Origin: Pseudopedobacter sp039918235
Lineage (GTDB): Bacteria > Bacteroidota > Bacteroidia > Sphingobacteriales > Sphingobacteriaceae
Direction of reading: 5' to 3'
Length of the DNA: 8,855 nucleotides
Assembly: GCA_039918235.1 (NCBI GenBank)
Contig: JBDSHZ010000159.1
Location: 1-8,855, forward strand
The position numbers and the translations under genes are program-made. Shown here piece after piece: positions 6,487 to 8,855 of the stretch. Under the pieces are notes generated by a model. It did not search any database and had not been told where the DNA came from. It saw only the letters and a list, made by a program, of their open reading frames with translations. Numbering within the stretch: position 1 is the stretch's first letter; each line of letters begins with the position of its first letter.

Positions 6487-6917
6487 GATAAGCTTTGATA
6501 TATAGTGTTTAAAATTCTTTTTAAATCTAGGTAATCCTTTTCGCTCAGGTTCTCCCAAGCTTTTGTTCTTATTTCAGCAACTTTTGGAGCCCATTCTTTT
6601 TGCTTCTGAATTCCATTTGGAGTAAGATGAATGATAAAGCTTCTTCTATCGCCCGCATTTGCTCTTCTTTCCACTAAATCCTTTTTGCAGAGTAAATCAA
6701 GAATCCTGGTAAGGGTGGGGTGGTCCTTACCTGTTAATTCAGCCAGCTGACTTTGATTTTGATCATTGTGCAGGCTTAAGTTTTTCAGAATTAGCCATTG
6801 ATCAACCGTGATGTCAAAATCTTCTTCTTTAAATTTCTGTAGGGCATACTGCTTTATCTTACGGTTTGTCCTGTCTAATAGGTAAGAATAAGTGCTGAAT
6901 TTTTCTGTTGTATCCAT
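6483..6917 (-). CDS. MarR-family transcriptional regulator
   Basis: This is a 144-residue dimeric winged-helix DNA-binding protein. Helices 1-50 and about 110-144 form the dimer interface. The helix-turn-helix is about 53-79 (NQSQLAELTGKDHPTLTRIL and on), and the wing at 80-98 holds the conserved DRR (90-92). It carries one cysteine, C77, in the recognition-helix region, so redox sensing through it is possible but unsupported. The gene is first in the unit and overlaps the reductase start by 4 nt (ATGA), so the two are translationally coupled and it probably controls its own operon. MarR proteins often respond to phenolic ligands or oxidants, but the ligand cannot be read from the sequence. 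Confidence 0.93.
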   Translation of the reverse strand: MDTTEKFSTYSYLLDRTNRKIKQYALQKFKEEDFDITVDQWLILKNLSLHNDQNQSQLAELTGKDHPTLTRILDLLCKKDLVERRANAGDRRSFIIHLTPNGIQKQKEWAPKVAEIRTKAWENLSEKDYLDLKRILNTIYQSLS

Positions 6918-6931
6918 AATAATTAGTATGA

Positions 6932-6939
6932 CAAATATA
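6932..6939 (-). promoter_or_regulatory. Candidate -7 box of the marR-reductase-ferredoxin operon
   Basis: On the minus strand TATATTTG matches TAnnTTTG, 14 nt upstream of the marR ATG, implying a leader of about 10 nt. A good TTG at -33 was not found. The AT-rich flanks contain TATA-AG-TATA (6936-6945), a small palindrome-like element that overlaps the box and could be part of an autoregulatory operator, which is weak. Confidence 0.4.
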
Positions 6940-6970
6940 AGTATAAAAAGTTTATTTAAATATTGTTATA

Positions 6971-7004
6971 AAAAAAAAGGAACAGCCTAACGACTGTTCC
7001 TTTT
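6971..7004 (-). terminator. Intrinsic terminator of the lipoprotein operon
   Basis: On the minus strand AAAAGGAACAG pairs with CTGTTCCTTTT over 11 bp around an 8-nt loop, and the 3' arm runs into eight T (A6971-6978 on the + strand). It begins about 20 nt after the lipoprotein stop and insulates the operon from marR downstream. Confidence 0.92.
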
Positions 7005-7023
7005 AAGTTGTATAATTTAAAGC

Positions 7024-7569
7024 CTAATTGTTTGGCTTAACTTTTACATTATCTTCAGTAACTTTTACTTTGCCATCGTCACTTTTCATTTTTGCGGCAT
7101 CATCAGTGATTTTTGTTTTGCTATCACCACTTTTCTCTTTATAGGTGTCTTTGTCAATTTTGATTTTGGTAGAATCGGTCTTGATCTTGATTTCATCACC
7201 ATCAATCTTAATTTTCATATCGTCCAGCTTGTACTTGCCGTCACCTTCTTTAATCAGCATCCTATTTACTACTAAACCATTTTGATAAATGGTATCTAAA
7301 GTAACAGGGTCATAATAAAACTGTACAGGTATTTGAGTAATACTGTCCACTGCAATACCTGTAACAGGATCTGCAATAATGTATACTTTCTCTCCTGAGC
7401 TTAAATTTATATATTCTCCAGATGTTACGGTTGGCTTTTCAGCTGTCTCCATTCCATCAGAACTGACATTTGTAGTGCTATCTTCATTGCTAGCTGCAGT
7501 TTTATCATTGTTACAGGCAGCTAATGCTCCTATACTTATTAAAAGGCTATATAAAATCTTCTTTTTCAT
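7024..7569 (-). CDS. Lipoprotein with four C-terminal 16-residue KxK repeats
   Basis: I recognise no named family. The 181-residue product begins with a lipoprotein signal (MKKK, a hydrophobic stretch, lipobox LAAC, acylated cysteine C19). A Ser/Thr/Asp/Asn-rich linker follows (20-50). Next is a domain at about 52-110 (INLSSGEKVYII ... VDSI ... FYYDP ... NGLVVN) that is clearly homologous to the adjacent gene product. Residues 119-181 are four regular 16-residue repeats with KxK at positions 1 and 10 of each, likely beta-hairpins with a lysine face and Asp-rich turns. It follows its paralogue after 11 nt and precedes a strong terminator, so it is the second gene of a two-gene operon. The product is presumably anchored in the outer or inner membrane. 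A role in cell-envelope binding to anionic polymers is only a guess from charge. Confidence 0.85.
   Translation of the reverse strand: MKKKILYSLLISIGALAACNNDKTAASNEDSTTNVSSDGMETAEKPTVTSGEYINLSSGEKVYIIADPVTGIAVDSITQIPVQFYYDPVTLDTIYQNGLVVNRMLIKEGDGKYKLDDMKIKIDGDEIKIKTDSTKIKIDKDTYKEKSGDSKTKITDDAAKMKSDDGKVKVTEDNVKVKPNN
7027..7215 (-). repeat. Coding repeat array, four 16-residue KxK units
   Basis: The units are KIKIDGDEIKIKTDST, KIKIDKDTYKEKSGDS, KTKITDDAAKMKSDDG and a final 15-residue KVKVTEDNVKVKPNN. KxK tripeptides recur at alternating 9- and 7-residue steps without exception over eight occurrences (residues 119 to 178). Divergence grows from the first to the later copies. At the DNA level, 7179-7215 matches 7640-7676 in the paralogue at 31 of 37 bases. 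Confidence 0.9.
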
Positions 7570-7580
7570 ATATTTAATTT

Positions 7581-8006
7581 TTAATTATCGTATTTAACTT
7601 TTTTATCATCACCATCAATCTTGATTTTTTTATCATCAGTCTTGATTTTCATTTCATCGCCATCCACTTTAATTTTTACATCTCCCTGTGCTTTCATCTC
7701 ATCAATTTCTTTCTGTAGGTCACTTTTTGCCATTTCATATCCATCATCTGTTTTAACGATTTGGTTATTTACCACTAATCCTGTTTCTCCGTTAATGGTA
7801 TCCTTGGTTTCTAGATTAACATAAAACCTCACTGGTTTTCCGCTGATGCTGTCAATTGCTTTGCCCATGTCATTATCTTTTATGATGTAAACTTTTTCAC
7901 CTGTTGCTAAGTTTTCATATTTCGCATCATTGTTTTTGCAAGAAAACATTACCATTAATGGGCTGATGATCAATGCTGTTTTTAATACTGATTTTAAATT
8001 GTTCAT
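7581..8006 (-). CDS. Lipoprotein paralogue with two C-terminal 16-residue KxK repeats
   Basis: This 141-residue product has no family name that I recognise. A signal peptide ends in a lipobox-like MFSC with C23 as the likely acylated cysteine. The residue at -3 is Met rather than Leu, which Bacteroidota tolerate. The domain at 30-90 (ENLATGEKVYII ... AIDSISGKPVRFYV ... GLVVNN) aligns almost without gaps with the downstream gene product. A short Lys/Glu-rich helical segment (93-108) is unique to this copy. Residues 111-141 are two KxK units, KIKVDGDEMKIKTDDK and KIKIDGDDKKVKYDN. It is the first gene of the operon, and no convincing promoter box was seen upstream. The pair arose by tandem duplication followed by loss or gain of repeats. 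Confidence 0.85.
   Translation of the reverse strand: MNNLKSVLKTALIISPLMVMFSCKNNDAKYENLATGEKVYIIKDNDMGKAIDSISGKPVRFYVNLETKDTINGETGLVVNNQIVKTDDGYEMAKSDLQKEIDEMKAQGDVKIKVDGDEMKIKTDDKKIKIDGDDKKVKYDN
7584..7676 (-). repeat. Coding repeat array, two 16-residue KxK units
   Basis: KxK occurs at residues 111, 120, 127 and 136, the same 9/7 alternation as in the neighbouring gene. As there, the last unit is 15 residues long and ends the protein in Asn. The shared last-unit shape shows the arrays are homologous and differ by two internal units. Confidence 0.9.
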
Positions 8007-8260
8007 GTCTTTAATATTTTAGTTTGTCTACATAAAAAATACAATAAGCAGACCAAAATAAATAAATTAAGGCTGATGTACCTGATGTTAACTATAAGGC
8101 ATTAGTTAATTGTCCAAGAAAATAAACACTCTTTAATTATAAGGTCAGGGTTTTAAAGTTATAGGGATGATTGAAAAGGCCATTCATGCTCTTATAAGGA
8201 ATGAAATAAAGGTCCAAAAACACACAGATAAAAAAAATAGAAAAATAAATACATAAGTGT

Positions 8261-8290
8261 TTGATAATTAATAACAGTTTCCTATCTTTG
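8261..8290 (+). promoter_or_regulatory. rplC promoter (Bacteroidota -33/-7 type)
   Basis: TTG at 8261-8263 (within GTTTG) and TATCTTTG at 8283-8290 are separated by exactly 19 nt, matching the Bacteroidota sigma-ABfr consensus TTG-N19-TAnnTTTG. An A-rich tract lies just upstream. The start of transcription is expected near 8294-8297, giving a leader of about 70 nt. Confidence 0.85.
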
Positions 8291-8294
8291 CCGT

Positions 8295-8347
8295 CCCTTT
8301 TAGGGTTATTATATCCACCTTGAACGAAGCCCTACTGCTTCGATGGG
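8295..8347 (+). promoter_or_regulatory. Structured 5' leader of rplC, possible r-protein autoregulatory element
   Basis: A perfect hairpin CGAAGC (8325-8330)/GCTTCG (8337-8342) has a CCTACT loop. The loop's CCTA can pair with TGGG (8344-8347), forming a small H-type pseudoknot. Upstream, CCCT (8295-8298) can pair with AGGG (8302-8305), and that AGGG can instead pair with CCCT at 8330-8333. Competing pairings in the leader of a ribosomal protein operon suggest feedback control, but no named leader family is recognised. Confidence 0.4.
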
Positions 8348-8365
8348 TGTTAATTAAATTAAGAA

Positions 8366-8855
8366 ATGTCAGGAATAATTGGAAAAAAAGTAGGAATGAC
8401 CAGCATATTCGACGCAGACGGTAGGAACATACCATGTACTGTTATAGAAGCTGGCCCTTGTGTGGTAACGCAAGTGAGAACCATCGAAATTGATGGCTAC
8501 GCTGCAGTGCAGTTAGCTTACGATGAGAAAAAAGAAAAAAACACTACCGCTCCCTTGAAAGGTCATTTTGAAAAAGCTGGAACTACACCTAAGCGTAAGC
8601 TAGTGGAGTTTAAGTATTTTACAGAAGAGAAAACTTTAGGAGAAGTTGTTGATGTTAATCTTTTTATTGAAGGAGACTATGTAGATGTAGTGGGTACTTC
8701 AAAAGGTAAAGGTTTTCAAGGTGTTGTAAAACGCCACGGATTTAGCGGTGTGGGTATGCAAACTCACGGTCAGCATAACCGTTTAAGAGCTCCAGGTTCA
8801 TTAGGTGCAGCATCATACCCAGCGAGAGTATTCAAGGGAATGAGAATGGCCGGTA
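8366..8855 (+). CDS. rplC: 50S ribosomal protein L3, 3' end cut by window edge
   Basis: The frame is open from the ATG to the window end, giving the first 163 residues of a protein usually 205-210 long. The N-terminus SGIIGKKVGMTSIF is diagnostic of L3. Residues 100-123 fit the L3 signature fully (F100, D107, G110, S112, GKG at 114-116, G119, R123). The long central loop, reaching towards the peptidyl-transferase centre, is THGQHNRLRAPGSLG (133-147). At position 150, the glutamine that E. coli PrmB methylates is serine (GAASYPARVFKG), so that modification is absent. There is no Shine-Dalgarno before the ATG. The gene has its own promoter and leader, with no rpsJ between promoter and gene, so it heads its transcript. 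The remaining S10/spc genes presumably follow outside the window. Confidence 0.98.
   Translation, partial: MSGIIGKKVGMTSIFDADGRNIPCTVIEAGPCVVTQVRTIEIDGYAAVQLAYDEKKEKNTTAPLKGHFEKAGTTPKRKLVEFKYFTEEKTLGEVVDVNLFIEGDYVDVVGTSKGKGFQGVVKRHGFSGVGMQTHGQHNRLRAPGSLGAASYPARVFKGMRMAG

Larger units (their letters stand above)
8007..8365. other. Intergenic region between the divergent lipoprotein operon and rplC
   Basis: No coding region or stable RNA gene was found in these 359 nt. The 8007-8230 part is AT-rich. It holds a 7-bp inverted repeat TTAACTA/TAGTTAA (8088-8094, 8103-8109) and three copies of TATAAGG (8093-8099, 8138-8144, 8193-8199), two of them inside a 12-bp direct repeat with one mismatch (8088-8099, 8133-8144). 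From 8228 to 8258 an A-rich tract precedes the rplC promoter like an UP element. The promoter and leader are listed separately. No lipoprotein promoter could be assigned. Confidence 0.6.

Noticed and set aside
6487..6558. Longer N-terminus for the ferredoxin-NADP reductase starting at 6558
   Set aside because: It would lie wholly inside marR in another frame and add 24 residues unlike the family. The ATG at 6486 forms a normal ATGA overlap and places the FAD motif correctly.
8034..8061. TATTTTTT and TTATTTTG on the minus strand as lipoprotein operon -7 boxes
   Set aside because: Each misses one consensus base and neither has a TTG at a suitable distance. In such AT-rich DNA they are not convincing.

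Overview
The window looks like chromosomal DNA of a Bacteroidota bacterium, most likely Sphingobacteriaceae (Pedobacter-like). The pointers are low G+C, a textbook Bacteroidota promoter (TTG-N19-TAnnTTTG) in front of rplC, almost no Shine-Dalgarno sequences, a Bacteroidota-style ribosomal protein L3 and short lysine/asparagine-rich lipoproteins. The genus is inference. There is no phage, IS element, CRISPR array or tRNA/rRNA gene. The content is mostly housekeeping and redox metabolism.

Left part (1-2840, + strand): the 3' part of a cysteine desulfurase gene cut by the window edge; a 67-codon gene of unknown function with an unusually strong Shine-Dalgarno and a clear terminator; a Tat-exported metallo-beta-lactamase-fold hydrolase followed by a perfect 12-bp terminator hairpin; and a YjcF/ElaA-like GNAT acetyltransferase whose TAnnTTTG box lies almost on its start codon. 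The GNAT gene meets the next gene tail to tail with a shared TTAA.

Middle part (2837-6917, - strand): read in transcription order this is marR, a YumC/TrxR-like ferredoxin-NADP reductase (ATGA overlap with marR), a [2Fe-2S] ferredoxin (1 nt gap), a type II NADH:quinone dehydrogenase (NDH-2, about 80 nt gap containing repeats) and a hydroxymethylglutaryl-CoA lyase (70 nt gap containing a long hairpin). The first three form a tight unit: a regulator controlling an NADPH -> FAD reductase -> [2Fe-2S] ferredoxin electron chain. Its terminal acceptor is not encoded here. NDH-2 feeds electrons from NADH to quinone. HMG-CoA lyase belongs to leucine/ketone-body catabolism.

Right part (6971-8006, - strand): a two-gene operon of paralogous lipoproteins ending in a strong terminator. 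Both share an N-terminal domain of about 60 residues and a C-terminal array of a regular 16-residue KxK repeat, two copies in one and four in the other. This is the most unusual thing in the window.

Far right (8007-8855): a 359-nt divergent intergenic region with an A-rich tract, a strong promoter and a short structured leader, then the first 163 codons of rplC. No rpsJ lies directly upstream, although it usually heads this operon.
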